This document shows, in pieces, positions 50,883 to 59,960 of a DNA stretch of 64,000 bases. Numbering within the stretch: the first letter of the stretch is position 1; each line of letters opens with the position of its first letter. The notes below the pieces were generated by a model. It was not told where the DNA came from. It made no database searches and was given only the letters and a program-made list of their open reading frames with translations. The DNA is taken from positions 36,706-100,705 of the forward strand of contig NZ_SRIF01000011.1 in the NCBI RefSeq assembly GCF_004681185.1, read 5' to 3'. Source of the DNA: Haloarcula amylovorans. GTDB taxonomy: Archaea; Halobacteriota; Halobacteria; Halobacteriales; Haloarculaceae. The translations under genes and the position numbers were made by a program.

Positions 50883-52556
50883 CTATCCGATTCCCGTTTC
50901 CTTCTTCAACAGCGTCAGCGTATTGTCGGCTGTTACGATCGGCGAATGCTCGTATTCACCAGTCAATTCGACCTGTACCAGATCGACTGCTCGCCAGATT
51001 GAGTACAACAGACACGCGAATACGAAGTAGAAGAACCGGAGGCCAAAGTCCTTCGAGGTCGTGGCGGCCATGAATCGCTTAATGGACCTGTAGCCACTTT
51101 CAATCTCCCAGCGATACCCGTACTCGGTAAGGAATCCACTGCCGCGGTTCGACATGAATACCGAATACTGCCGGTGATCATCATGTTCAGAGTCCTCCTT
51201 CCGTCGATAGAGCAGCGTCGTCTCGTGCCACTCGTTCTTCCCGAGATGGAGCTTGCGGTCGGTCTCGTATCGGTCTTGACCCCGCTGTAGCAACCGTTTG
51301 GCCTGCGCTTTCTCGCTGGTCTGCATTCGCTTTGGGACGACGTACGACAGCCCGCGCTGGCTAATCATCTCTAGAATCTGCTGGCTGTCGAACTCACGAT
51401 CCATCAGCACATTATCGATATGAACAGCCGCCTCTGCCGAATCCAAGAGGTCCGTGACGATCTCCTTGCGCGTGTCCCCTTTCCGAACTGGGCGCGCATC
51501 TAAGACGATCGGGACGGCATTCCCGACCAGCTGGACTGTCGCCCACTGGTAGGCGTACTCATCGGTGTTCTCTTTCGTGCCGATAATCTCGTCTTCGTGA
51601 CCCGCACGATTGCCAGTAAACGGGTCGGACTCTGTGATGTCGATCGCGACAATACCGGCTCGGAAGAACTCCTCCGTCTCTGCGACTCGATCTAAGAGAC
51701 GACTCACGGCTTGGCGGTACATCTCGCGTATCTGCTCAATGGAGAGATCCCGCACATGCTCGCGATGGGCGTGGCCCAAAGGTGTTCGATCTCGGGTCGA
51801 TTCGTGGATGAAACTCCGAGCCCCTTCGTTGACAGCTAAGTTCTCTCGAAGCCCCAGATAGGTCTGAAGGTCTCAGTAGGCATTCTCATGGATCTCACAG
51901 CCCTCACCACGGTCCAATGAGAACGCGGGAACGCAACGTCGCTGACGTGGTTAGTGACGGCCTCGGCCTGCTCTGATATGATCTGATCATCGGGTTCCGA
52001 TTCTTCATTCTCGTCATTGGTGTCTGCGGCTCTGCCGTTCTGGTTCTCGTGGAACAGAGACACCCGCATTTTGGGCTTTGATGAGGATCGTTCGCGCTGT
52101 GGTTTCGACCGTGTTCCGGAGGTCTGCAGTGAAGCGATGGTGCCAACTGCGCCACAGGGTTGACTGATCGGGGACCGACTCCAAGCCGATCTGTTCGCTG
52201 AAATCAGGGTGCTGGGTGAGGTATTCGACGAGGGCCGTCTCGTGGTCCCAGCCATGGCATTCTTTCAGCAGGAACAAGCGAAATAGTGTCTCCATCTCGT
52301 AGCTCGTCGATCCTGCATACCGGTCGTAGGGATCGAACTGGACGTATGCAAGCGGTAATGTGTGGACGAATGGTTCAACGCCCTCGTGTTCGTCTTGTTG
52401 GAACCACGTTTTTGCGACGACGCGGACATCCGACACCAGTGCGGGAAGCGACGAGCGATCGAACAGCGGGCTAGACCCATACGTTGGCCAATCGACATAG
52501 GAACAATGAGCGATTTGGCGAAAGACTGTTCGACGCGACTCGGGGGTCATAGCCAT
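50883..52556 (-). pseudogene. IS4-family transposase, frameshifted with in-frame stop (IS copy 1)
   Basis: The N-terminal part lies at 52556-52014 (ESRRTVFRQIAHCSYVDW, LVEYLTQHPDF). Then reading shifts frame through 52060-51900 and returns to the first frame for the C-terminal 300 residues. In the return zone a TGA at 51875-51873 replaces a Trp (ENAY*DLQTYLG). Catalytic parts survive: Asp in AIDITESDPFTG, Asp in VLMDREFDS, and a Y-x2-R-x3-E-x6-K box in YGYRWEIESGYRSIK, the IS4-family signature. With two frame changes and a stop, it cannot act. Left-end sequence 50690-50882 is shared with the copies at 55930 and 63010. Confidence 0.8.
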
Positions 52557-52636
52557 GTGGGTATTGATAGCAAAACGTCGAAGACCAGTTGATCAAGATC
52601 GGATAGAAGTTGGATTCATCAGCGGAAGTGTTGTGG

Positions 52637-53884
52637 TTAGTTGGAGTAAAAGACACTCCCCAATTGTGTTTCTCGCCAATATTTCCAGAGGTAGGATAGA
52701 TCACTGGGATACAACAGTTTTACAATTTCCCGCTTGCTCCCATCGTTAATATCTGAAAGGGTATCTCGAGAGAGCTTGTTCAGATCTTGCATGAGTCGGT
52801 CGTACCGTTCGTTTGGTGCAAGGTATAGCAACCTCGTCATCGTCAATCGACGGTCTTGTCTGGGGGCAACTTGCTCGTTCCATAGGTCGTCGTAGACTCC
52901 CATCTCCTCAGCAGAGGTGTTTTTCGTCCTCGTCAGACAGCGATCGGCTGTCATTGCAGCTGCTCGAGCTGATTTCATACACTTGTAGATTCCCTCTCCC
53001 CAGACAGGATCAACCGATGGGACAGTATCACCGATCGCCATAAACGAATCAGTACTCATTGATCCGGGGGGCTGTACATGTGCTGATCCCCGAACTGGAC
53101 TCTCTGCGATTTGTCTAGCGTTCTCGAACCGTGGGTCAGTATCAAGCCAATGTTCGAGATACCCGTCGACGGTGCGATCGTGAATGGCGTTTTCTTGATA
53201 GCGTTCATTCTGGATGTAACAAATACCGACTTTTGCTGTGTCGTCACCCGTATGGAAGATCCACGAGTAACCTCCAGGGGCGTACTCGTGGTCCAACCGC
53301 AACATCATCGCGTCAGTGAGATCAGCAAACTCGGGATGAGTGAGATCGACGCCTTTGAATAAGTATTCAATACCAATCGCGTGGTTCTCCCGCTCAAGAT
53401 TGGCTATCCCCAGATCTTTAGCCAGTGGCGCAGCCGGACCCGTAGCATCAATAACGATTTCGCCAAAGACCTCTTGGTCACGATTATAACGGACACCAAC
53501 GAGATCGCCACCTTCGACGATCGGGTCACGAACACGAGCATCAAACCGATACTCAGCACCCTTGTGACGACCATCCTCGACAAGGAACTTCTTGAACGCC
53601 TCGAAGTCCAAGACAAAGCCCGGCTGGTCCTGGATAAAGTGTTCATTTGGAGATTCAAGAACTACTGATTCAGTCGCGTGCATAACGACGTCGTCCGGGA
53701 TGCTGAAGGAGGTCATCATTGACGCAAACGTTCCGCCGGTAGATTTGTTACTTTGAGCTGGGAACTCATCTTCTGCTTCGGTTTCTAAGACGACAACATC
53801 GTACCCACGGTCAGCTAGATCTCGTGCACACTGCGCCCCCGCTGGACCTGCCCCAGCGATGATTACATCATACCTGTTTGACAT
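52637..53884 (-). CDS. FAD-dependent oxidoreductase, geranylgeranyl reductase family
   Basis: 415-aa flavoprotein. The N-terminal dinucleotide motif is IIAGAGPAGAQCARDLADRG with VVVLE. It has VIDATGPAAPLAKDLG mid-protein and the second FAD motif MAIGDTVPSVDPVWGEGI, which is GGR-like. It resembles enzymes that reduce isoprenoid chains of archaeal lipids or quinones, but also halogenase-like hydroxylases. The ATG at 53884 was chosen over 53932. GC is lower than in the operons to the left. It ends about 80 bp from IS copy 1 and may be part of the accessory block with the SMR and TrmB genes. Confidence 0.82.
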   Translation of the reverse strand: MSNRYDVIIAGAGPAGAQCARDLADRGYDVVVLETEAEDEFPAQSNKSTGGTFASMMTSFSIPDDVVMHATESVVLESPNEHFIQDQPGFVLDFEAFKKFLVEDGRHKGAEYRFDARVRDPIVEGGDLVGVRYNRDQEVFGEIVIDATGPAAPLAKDLGIANLERENHAIGIEYLFKGVDLTHPEFADLTDAMMLRLDHEYAPGGYSWIFHTGDDTAKVGICYIQNERYQENAIHDRTVDGYLEHWLDTDPRFENARQIAESPVRGSAHVQPPGSMSTDSFMAIGDTVPSVDPVWGEGIYKCMKSARAAAMTADRCLTRTKNTSAEEMGVYDDLWNEQVAPRQDRRLTMTRLLYLAPNERYDRLMQDLNKLSRDTLSDINDGSKREIVKLLYPSDLSYLWKYWRETQLGSVFYSN

Positions 53885-53978
53885 CGTTGGAGAACAACTA
53901 CTCAAGAGCGGATGAACAAGATGTTGGAACACAGTGCCACTTTTCGGTTGTTTCTACACAGGCCCGGCGCCCACCATC

Positions 53979-54311
53979 TTAGTGGGCAGACATCTGTGAC
54001 ACCACGTTGACGCAGTAGACGCCCCCGATAATGAGGCCAATTCCGAGAAGGCCTGCCAGATCAACTGGTTCATCAAAAACAACGGCCCCGATACCTGCCA
54101 CACCGACAATACCCAATGCTGCCCATGTCCCATAGACGACACCCATCGGTAATTCCTCTAACGTCAGGGATAGTAGATAGAACGCTGCCCCATATCCGAG
54201 GACAACCCCAATACTGGGAACCGGTTGTGAAAATCCCTCCGAGAGTTTGAGGGCAGTTGTCCCGAATAATTCGGAGAGTATTGCACCAGCAAGCAGTACG
54301 TACGGATGCAT
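53979..54311 (-). CDS. SMR-family multidrug efflux/guanidinium-type transporter
   Basis: 110-aa membrane protein with four helices. Glu14 in LAGAILSELFGTTALKLS is at the same position as the essential Glu of EmrE. The closing helix is LLGIGLIIGGVYCVNVV. The ATG at 54311 is used; the 17 residues upstream are not family-like. A dimeric proton-coupled exporter of cationic compounds is expected. It is divergent from a TrmB regulator 83 bp away, which probably controls it, and sits beside the flavoprotein on the same strand. Confidence 0.88.
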   Translation of the reverse strand: MHPYVLLAGAILSELFGTTALKLSEGFSQPVPSIGVVLGYGAAFYLLSLTLEELPMGVVYGTWAALGIVGVAGIGAVVFDEPVDLAGLLGIGLIIGGVYCVNVVSQMSAH

Positions 54312-54394
54312 ATCGTTAGGTCTCGAATCCGCCGATATACGACTACTGAAACAAAACAGCACTTACAATTTGTTTGGAGGCACAATGACAAAGC

Positions 54395-55183
54395 ATGACG
54401 GAATTGAGCGAGCTTGGACTCTCAAGTTACGAGGAGAAGGCCTATCGAACCCTTCTCGTAACAGGAGCAGTGACGGCAGCTGAACTCTCTGATACTAGTG
54501 GGGTTCCAAAAGGCCGTATCTACGACGTACTAAACGGCCTTGAAGCTCGCAAGCTGATCTGGAGACAGTCAAGCGATCCAAATCGGTACGTTGCCGTACA
54601 GCCAGAAACCGTCGTCGACAGGCTTCTGGCTGAACGGGCATATGAACTGAAACAAGAGTGGGATCGTTACCGCGAGAAAGCAGAAACAGTTCGTTCGAAC
54701 CTTTTGCCGACACCACCAACAGAGAGTAGTTTCTGGCTTGGATCGCTGGGGAGTGACGAAATGAGTACAGCACTCCAGCAGCATATGCGAACCGCGGAGA
54801 ACGTTGTCAAAGCAACCGTCGGGCCTCCCTACGAGGATGCGACGTGGGAGACACTCCAATCTGAAGTGGAAGGCTTTTTCGAGGGTGCTAATACGGATTT
54901 GTCTGTTGACCTCCTCTTCAGTGAAAAAGCAGTTACCGTACTCCCCGACCGATTCCCACATCTAATTGAAGACCAGCCCGCAGACATAACTGTCAGAACG
55001 ACTCCTCAGATTGCGCTTTCGTTTGATATCGTGGACAATGTGGAGACGACGATCGATGTGCTACATCCAGTATCTGGTGAAGACAGGATCGGTGTGATCG
55101 GGATCAAAGATTCGCAAGTCGTCTCAGAGTTTGAGCAGTACTTCCAACGACTGTGGACCGATGCTGTTCCCCTCCTTGAGTGA
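54395..55183 (+). CDS. TrmB-family transcriptional regulator
   Basis: 262-aa regulator. The N-terminal TrmB winged helix spans 1-70 (LGLSSYEEKAYRTLLVTGAV, SGVPKGRIYDVLNGLEARKL). A coiled segment YELKQEWDRYREKAETVRSN precedes a PLD-like ligand domain (about 95-262, SFWLGSLGSDEMSTAL). It lacks the longer sugar-binding C-terminus of Thermococcus TrmB. An ATG at 54384 nearer the GGAGG is in another frame. It probably represses the divergent SMR gene. Confidence 0.87.
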   Translation: MTELSELGLSSYEEKAYRTLLVTGAVTAAELSDTSGVPKGRIYDVLNGLEARKLIWRQSSDPNRYVAVQPETVVDRLLAERAYELKQEWDRYREKAETVRSNLLPTPPTESSFWLGSLGSDEMSTALQQHMRTAENVVKATVGPPYEDATWETLQSEVEGFFEGANTDLSVDLLFSEKAVTVLPDRFPHLIEDQPADITVRTTPQIALSFDIVDNVETTIDVLHPVSGEDRIGVIGIKDSQVVSEFEQYFQRLWTDAVPLLE

Positions 55184-55231
55184 GACAGTGATGATGGGAG
55201 GAAGACGTGATGTGATGTAATTGACTCAAAC

Positions 55232-55903
55232 GGCTCTGTTGAAATCCTCAGCAAGTGATATATTCTGACCCAGTCGCGGTCAGTATAGACGAAGGATTGC
55301 TCTATCCGGGAAAGGTATTATTCTGGCTACCTGGTTGTTCTCATCATGGTCTCTCTCCGAGAGGCGTCTCCCGAAGACGCAGCAGCGATGGCGCGTATTC
55401 AATCGGAGTCGCTCCGAGAGAACGCAGATGAGTACTACACAGACGAACAGCTTGCGCTTCTGGCACCCGCTGAGCCAGATGCTGAGGAAATTCCTGAGGA
55501 CGAGTTTTCCGACGAGTCGTGTCGTCCAATTATTCTGAATTGGATGGAGAGATCGTTGGCTGGGGAAGCATCCATCTCAACGAGAACGTGCTGGCAGCAA
55601 CATTTGTTGATCCTGACTACACAGGACAAGGAATCGGGCGGACAATCGTTGAGGAACTCGAAACAATCGCTCGACAGGAAGGCGTAGAGGTGCTGATCGT
55701 TCCCGCGTCGCTAAACGCTGTTGGCTTCTACGAAACACTCGGCTTCGAAAAACAACGCGAAATCGATGCAAGTGGTCCCGACACACCAGAGATTCCGAGT
55801 GTCGAACTGACAAAGCAACTGTCCTAAGTACTCAACTCGCATCTCTTATCGACCAGCTGTTTCAGATGAGAATATGTCTGAAGAAGAGGGTTTCAACAGA
55901 GCC
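55232..55903. mobile_element. 672-bp non-autonomous transposon carrying a GNAT gene
   Basis: The left end GGCTCTGTTGAAATCC (55232-55247) and right end GGGTTTCAACAGAGCC (55888-55903) are inverted repeats with one mismatch in 16. The element is flanked by an exact 8-bp direct repeat ACTCAAAC (55224-55231 and 55904-55911). Inside is a GNAT acetyltransferase gene broken by a frameshift and no transposase. The ends match those of the MITE at 10769-10892. It would need a transposase supplied in trans. It landed at the edge of IS copy 2. Confidence 0.88.
55346..55827 (+). pseudogene. GNAT N-acetyltransferase, frameshifted passenger gene
   Basis: The first half (from ATG 55346) reads SLREASPEDAAAMARIQSE, EEIPEDEFSDESCRPII. 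The second half lies one frame over from about 55530 (LDGEIVGWGSIHLNENVLAA, VDPDYTGQGIGRTIVEEL with the acetyl-CoA loop Q/GxGxG/A, VPASLNAVGFYETLGFEKQ). Together they make one normal GNAT of about 160 aa, so a one-base change near 55525-55545 separates them. If the base call is right, the gene is dead or needs frameshifting. It is wholly inside the 672-bp element. Confidence 0.75.
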
Positions 55904-55911
55904 ACTCAAAC

Positions 55912-56514
55912 CGATATTGCCCCTGTGCATTGAGAAGGCAAGTCTCAACTCCTGTGCGCTCTGAAAGCTGAGACTACAGCGGGGTTAGAAGGCCTATAAT
56001 GCGTGGTTTCAGCCGAATCGGTCAGCGGGAACTTCCTCAGATCGGCATTCAAACAGGCATTCTTGTTAAGATATCTACCATATGACCAAATTAGGAGACA
56101 TCTGGTAGCGTTGCCACTCAGATATCGCGCTAACCCGGACAGAGTGTCTCTCTATCCAATACCGGTTTCCTTCTTCAGCAGTGTCAGCGTATTGTCGGCC
56201 GTCACAATCGGTGAATGTTCGTAGTCACCTGTCAATTCGACCTGTACGAGCAGATCAACAGCGCGCCAGATCGAGTAGAGTAGACATGCAAATGCGAAGT
56301 GGAAGAATCGCAGTCCGAAGTCCTTCGACATCGTCGCAGCCATGAACCGCTTGATTGATCTATAGCCACTCTCGATTTCCCAGCGGTAGGCGTACTCTGT
56401 GAGGTGTCCGCTCCCCCAATTCGTCATAAACACCGAATACGGCCGGTGGTCGTCGTGCTCAGCGTTCTCTTTGCGCTGGTAGTTCAGCGTCGTCCGGCAA
56501 GCCGCAGGACTCAC
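55912..56514 (-). pseudogene. IS4-family element copy 2, 5'-truncated transposase
   Basis: Only the last 110 or so codons of the transposase remain (56514-56152), with the box YAYRWEIESGYRSIK and the tail SPIVTADNTLTLLKKETGIG, identical to copy 1. The first 10 residues (SPAACRTTL) belong to other DNA, so the break is near 56490. Non-coding end sequence 55930-56151 matches copy 1 with many changes, so the copies diverged long ago. The remainder of the gene is absent. Confidence 0.75.
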
Positions 56515-56729
56515 GTTCTATGCGTGAACTCAGCTGCTGTCCTCCAATCGAACTGTCGTGTCCTGTCAGCGAGAGAGCGACGCATAGAATGTCCCAACCC
56601 ATCTCTCAGATTCTATCTAATTCGACTGATATTCGTTTGTATCGCTTCTATATCCGAAAACGTGGAGTCTATGATTCTGATTCGCAGATAAACAAAGGTG
56701 AGTTAATCCTGGTGAGTTGGATCGTCACT

Positions 56730-58178
56730 TTAGTCTGCAGTCGTCGACGGATCCCGACGCCGACGGAGCCCCCAGCGCAGCTCCAAGCCGCCCCAGAGAA
56801 GCCCAGTCACGATCACCAAAGCGATCGCGAATACCTCCGGAACGCCCATCCACACGGGGGTGATGTACATCAGCCCATTCAGGTACTTCCCCGGGATGAG
56901 GCCCTTGATCGCGATCCAGAATTGATCACCGAGGGTGCCGGACCGAGACGCTATCTCGGCGGATTGGGCGCTGGGGCCATTTGTGGATTCGTCACCCGTT
57001 TCGAGGCGTTCAGCTTCATACGGGAACGCAATATTGATCTCCCAGACAACGTCACCGTTCTCGTCGACCTCGAAAACACGATTGCCGTTTGAATCCGAGA
57101 TCAGCGTGTGGCCGTTGGGGAGCCGGTCGGCATCCCGGGCCCATTGCATTTGTGCGTCTCGCCAGACCCAGGTTTGCTCCCATCCTCCATCGGCTGTGCG
57201 CTGATATTCGAGTACACGATTATTCTCGCTGTCAGCGACGACGACTGCCGGCCCGCCGTTGCTCTCATTGATGAAATCCGGGTTGTGCTGTTCGTTGAGT
57301 ACGTTATAGTCATCCTCCGCGCCGAGCGTCCACGTTTCGTCGACGGCGTGCTGTTGAGGCGTCAAAAAGACGACACGGTCGAGGTTGCGGACGCTTACCA
57401 TGATACGACCGTCCTCTAAGACCTCGACGTCGTTGATGTGCGACCAGTCATCGGGATACGGGCCGCCAGACCTCTCGATCGGGAACGTATCGGAGGCATT
57501 CCATCGCCACTCGATGTCGTCGGTTTCGGTGTTCACGACGAACACACCGTCGAGATAGATATCCGCCACGACGACGTGCGTGTCATTGATCCGGTCGACG
57601 TCGTGGTACCGAGTCGCCTCCTTACCAGGCGTTGGTTGGCCCCATACCTCCTCGACTTCGCCGGTCGTGAGGTTTACGCGCTCGACACCGTTGTACGTAC
57701 ACGCGTTCACGTCGCCGTGCGTCTCGTAGTAGGTGTTCCAGGTGTCGTTGTCCACACCGTAGTCGCTCGGATTCCATTCGTCGGCGCTGGGGCAGGCGTC
57801 GCCTTCGCGGTGGTCGGCATAGGAGTATTCGACAGTGGTTTTCGTCCCAGGAACGGGGTCGACGTCCCAGTAGCGGGTATGGGTATCATTGTAGTAGCGA
57901 ACCGTTCCATTAGGATTGAACGCAACGAGTTCGGCCCGGGCCCGTGGTCCTTCACTAGCCTCCCCCCGCCAGGAGTTCGAATCCGTCGCAATTACGGTAA
58001 TACCATCCGATTCTGGCGTGATCGGGGCGCTCGAGTCGACTTCCCCGCGTTGGGAGAGATGAGATTCGAACGTAGTTTCTGCTGACGCCGTTGCGAAGCC
58101 GTACCCGATAGTGACGACAGAGAGCGCAAGGAGGACAGCGAACGCTATCCGAAGACGGCGTTTGGAGACCGGTTGCAT
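56730..58178 (-). CDS. Arylsulfotransferase (ASST)-like membrane-anchored protein
   Basis: 482 aa. There is an N-terminal signal anchor (LRIAFAVLLALSVVTIGYGF), then a beta-propeller-like ASST domain with repeated NGTVRYYNDTHTRYWD, YHDVDRINDTHVVVAD, HINDVEVLEDGRIMVSV, ADRLPNGHTLISDSNGNRV. A second helix (PEVFAIALVIVTGLLWGGL) and an Arg-rich tail end the protein, so the propeller lies outside the cell. The active-site His of bacterial ASST cannot be assigned by eye. Its ATG overlaps the upstream phosphatase/ArsC stop by 1 nt. Confidence 0.75.
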   Translation of the reverse strand: MQPVSKRRLRIAFAVLLALSVVTIGYGFATASAETTFESHLSQRGEVDSSAPITPESDGITVIATDSNSWRGEASEGPRARAELVAFNPNGTVRYYNDTHTRYWDVDPVPGTKTTVEYSYADHREGDACPSADEWNPSDYGVDNDTWNTYYETHGDVNACTYNGVERVNLTTGEVEEVWGQPTPGKEATRYHDVDRINDTHVVVADIYLDGVFVVNTETDDIEWRWNASDTFPIERSGGPYPDDWSHINDVEVLEDGRIMVSVRNLDRVVFLTPQQHAVDETWTLGAEDDYNVLNEQHNPDFINESNGGPAVVVADSENNRVLEYQRTADGGWEQTWVWRDAQMQWARDADRLPNGHTLISDSNGNRVFEVDENGDVVWEINIAFPYEAERLETGDESTNGPSAQSAEIASRSGTLGDQFWIAIKGLIPGKYLNGLMYITPVWMGVPEVFAIALVIVTGLLWGGLELRWGLRRRRDPSTTAD

Positions 58179-58624
58179 TAGTTCTCTGTCGCGTGGTCGT
58201 CGACCGTCTCCGTCGCCTCTAACTCATCGAAGAACGCAGTAACACGACGTTTGATCTCGTCGCGCTGATCACGCGCTGCGTCAACGTCGTCACCGCCGGG
58301 ATGCTCCAAATTCCAGTGCTGGCTCTCACCAGTCCAGTCTGGAGGACGGAACTCGTCGACTGAACACCCCATCGTGACGACGTAGTCTGCATCCTCGATA
58401 TCGCCGGGCATGATCTTCCGAGGCGTCCGGTCGCTGATATCGATATTGCGCTCTTCCATAGCGTCGATGACGGCCTCGTGGATATCCTCGGCCGGGTCCG
58501 TGCCGCCGGTCACGATGTCGATATCGAGTCCTCGTTCGGTTCGTTCCCGCTCGGCAAACGCGGTCGCCATCTGACTCCGCCCAGCGTTGCCGACACAGAC
58601 AAATGCGACACGATCAACAGACAT
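58178..58624 (-). CDS. Low-Mr phosphotyrosine phosphatase/arsenate reductase-type protein
   Basis: 148-aa ArsC/LMW-PTP family protein. The P-loop C-x5-R is FVCVGNAGRSQMA with Cys10 and Arg16. The second Cys of thioredoxin-linked arsenate reductases appears in VVTMGCSVDEF, and the general acid is in LEHPGGDD. The ATG at 58624 is family-like; the 18 residues upstream are not. Both Cys favour arsenate reductase. No arsB or acr3 is adjacent, and the chromate and MFS genes nearby suggest an oxyanion-stress block. Confidence 0.8.
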   Translation of the reverse strand: MSVDRVAFVCVGNAGRSQMATAFAERERTERGLDIDIVTGGTDPAEDIHEAVIDAMEERNIDISDRTPRKIMPGDIEDADYVVTMGCSVDEFRPPDWTGESQHWNLEHPGGDDVDAARDQRDEIKRRVTAFFDELEATETVDDHATEN

Positions 58625-58710
58625 ATACTCCCAGTTCGACCGCGCGTAGTAAATAGATTCTCTATGTGAGTATCCCACATCTGATATACTGATGAACGGC
58701 TCCGTTCCAG

Positions 58711-59193
58711 CTATGTACTTCGAGCTGTTCCGGTGAATTCCTTCATTCGCTTGAGGGCGGTTTGAGCTTCCTGGCGATTCATCTCGAGTGACTCAATGAC
58801 GCTTTCGGACAACTCGAGATCCTCAGCCAAGAGAATTAGCCGGTCGAGGAGTGTGATCTCCAGTCGCTCGTTGATCATTCCGATGCTGATGACATCGAGA
58901 TCTCGGAGATCATCATCTTCGACATCAAGCACGTACTGATCTTTCTCCGCGAGCAGCCCTTCCATGATCGGACTCCCCTGTTCGCGCGGTTCCATATCGA
59001 GTGTAGAGAAGATAGCTTTGATCCGGTCGATCTGGTGGACCGTATCGCCTTCGTGGCCACCGAAGATGGCCCGTACCTCGTCGCTCGCTGCCGCGGCAGC
59101 GAGGTCACTGTGTAGGTCAAGGATTTCGATCTCGGCGTGGTAGAGTTTCTGGAGTTCCCTGTCGAAGAGTTCGCGCTTGGATGTGATCGACAT
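58711..59193 (-). CDS. DUF892 (YciE/ferritin-like) protein
   Basis: 160-aa all-helical protein. It has the DUF892 opening SKRELFDRELQKLYHAEIEIL, a central HEGDTVHQIDRIKAIFSTL and a closing LDRLILLAEDLELSES. Four-helix ferritin-like bundles of this family are linked to stress. Glu/His pairs (HAEIE, HEGDTVHQ) could bind a metal. It lies 5 nt downstream of the hypothetical gene at 59199, likely one operon. Confidence 0.85.
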   Translation of the reverse strand: MSITSKRELFDRELQKLYHAEIEILDLHSDLAAAAASDEVRAIFGGHEGDTVHQIDRIKAIFSTLDMEPREQGSPIMEGLLAEKDQYVLDVEDDDLRDLDVISIGMINERLEITLLDRLILLAEDLELSESVIESLEMNRQEAQTALKRMKEFTGTARST

Positions 59194-59198
59194 TTCTG

Positions 59199-59789
59199 TT
59201 ACGCCTCCTCCGAGTCATCGTCGACCAATTGGTCGCGCAGACAGTCCTGCACGACGTCGGTATCGACAGCCCCACTCTCCATGAGGAGATAGAGGCTGCC
59301 GGCGGACATAGGTTCATCCGACTGGAGGTCCTCGAGGAGTCCCGGGATCCCCACGTCGGTCGCATCGATGTCCAAGAAGACTGCGTCGACGAGGAGGCCG
59401 TCTCGGTGCCCGGCTCGTCGAAGGGCCGCCGTGAACAGCCGCTCAGGAACCGTGCCCTGCGACGCCTGCCCATCCCGCATCAGCGTGGCGACGCCGATTG
59501 TTCGAAGGAGAAACGCGAGGCCATCACGAACACCAGCTTGGAGATCCTCGTCCACATTCTGCCACTGCTGCCCCCCATCCACAACTTCACCGAAGATTTC
59601 ACGCCACTCGTCGTCGTCCAACTCCTCAAGCAGAATCGAAAAATCCAGCATCGAGTTATAAACGCGCTCACGGATGTCCTGCCGGCGTTGGTACCGTTGC
59701 TGCTTCGCGTGTTGCCCGTCGTATACCTTCTCGCCAGTCAACCACCGGCGGTCTTCGGTGGTGAGCATCGCGTTCTTGCGGCCGGTCAT
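59199..59789 (-). CDS. Hypothetical haloarchaeal protein, DUF892 operon partner
   Basis: 196-aa soluble acidic protein. The N-terminal part (LTTEDRRWLTGEKVYDGQH, ERVYNSMLDFSILLEELDDD) resembles a domain common in haloarchaeal hypothetical proteins. The rest is helical, without catalytic motifs I can name, with Cys only near the C-terminus. The ATG at 59789 follows an AAGGTG; an ATG at 59768 is an alternative. The stop is 5 nt before the DUF892 gene. Confidence 0.7.
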   Translation of the reverse strand: MTGRKNAMLTTEDRRWLTGEKVYDGQHAKQQRYQRRQDIRERVYNSMLDFSILLEELDDDEWREIFGEVVDGGQQWQNVDEDLQAGVRDGLAFLLRTIGVATLMRDGQASQGTVPERLFTAALRRAGHRDGLLVDAVFLDIDATDVGIPGLLEDLQSDEPMSAGSLYLLMESGAVDTDVVQDCLRDQLVDDDSEEA

Positions 59790-59960
59790 ATACACCTTGA
59801 TGAGTGACAGCAGGATAAAACCCGTTCGGAAGTAAATCGGAGATGCTATACGACTATAGAAATATTATTTACCCTGCGGCGAGATAGCCGTCTATGAATC
59901 GTATCGTGTCTCAGCTGGAAACGACTGCCACCAGCGGCACTGCTGGGGTGTTCGGAAACG

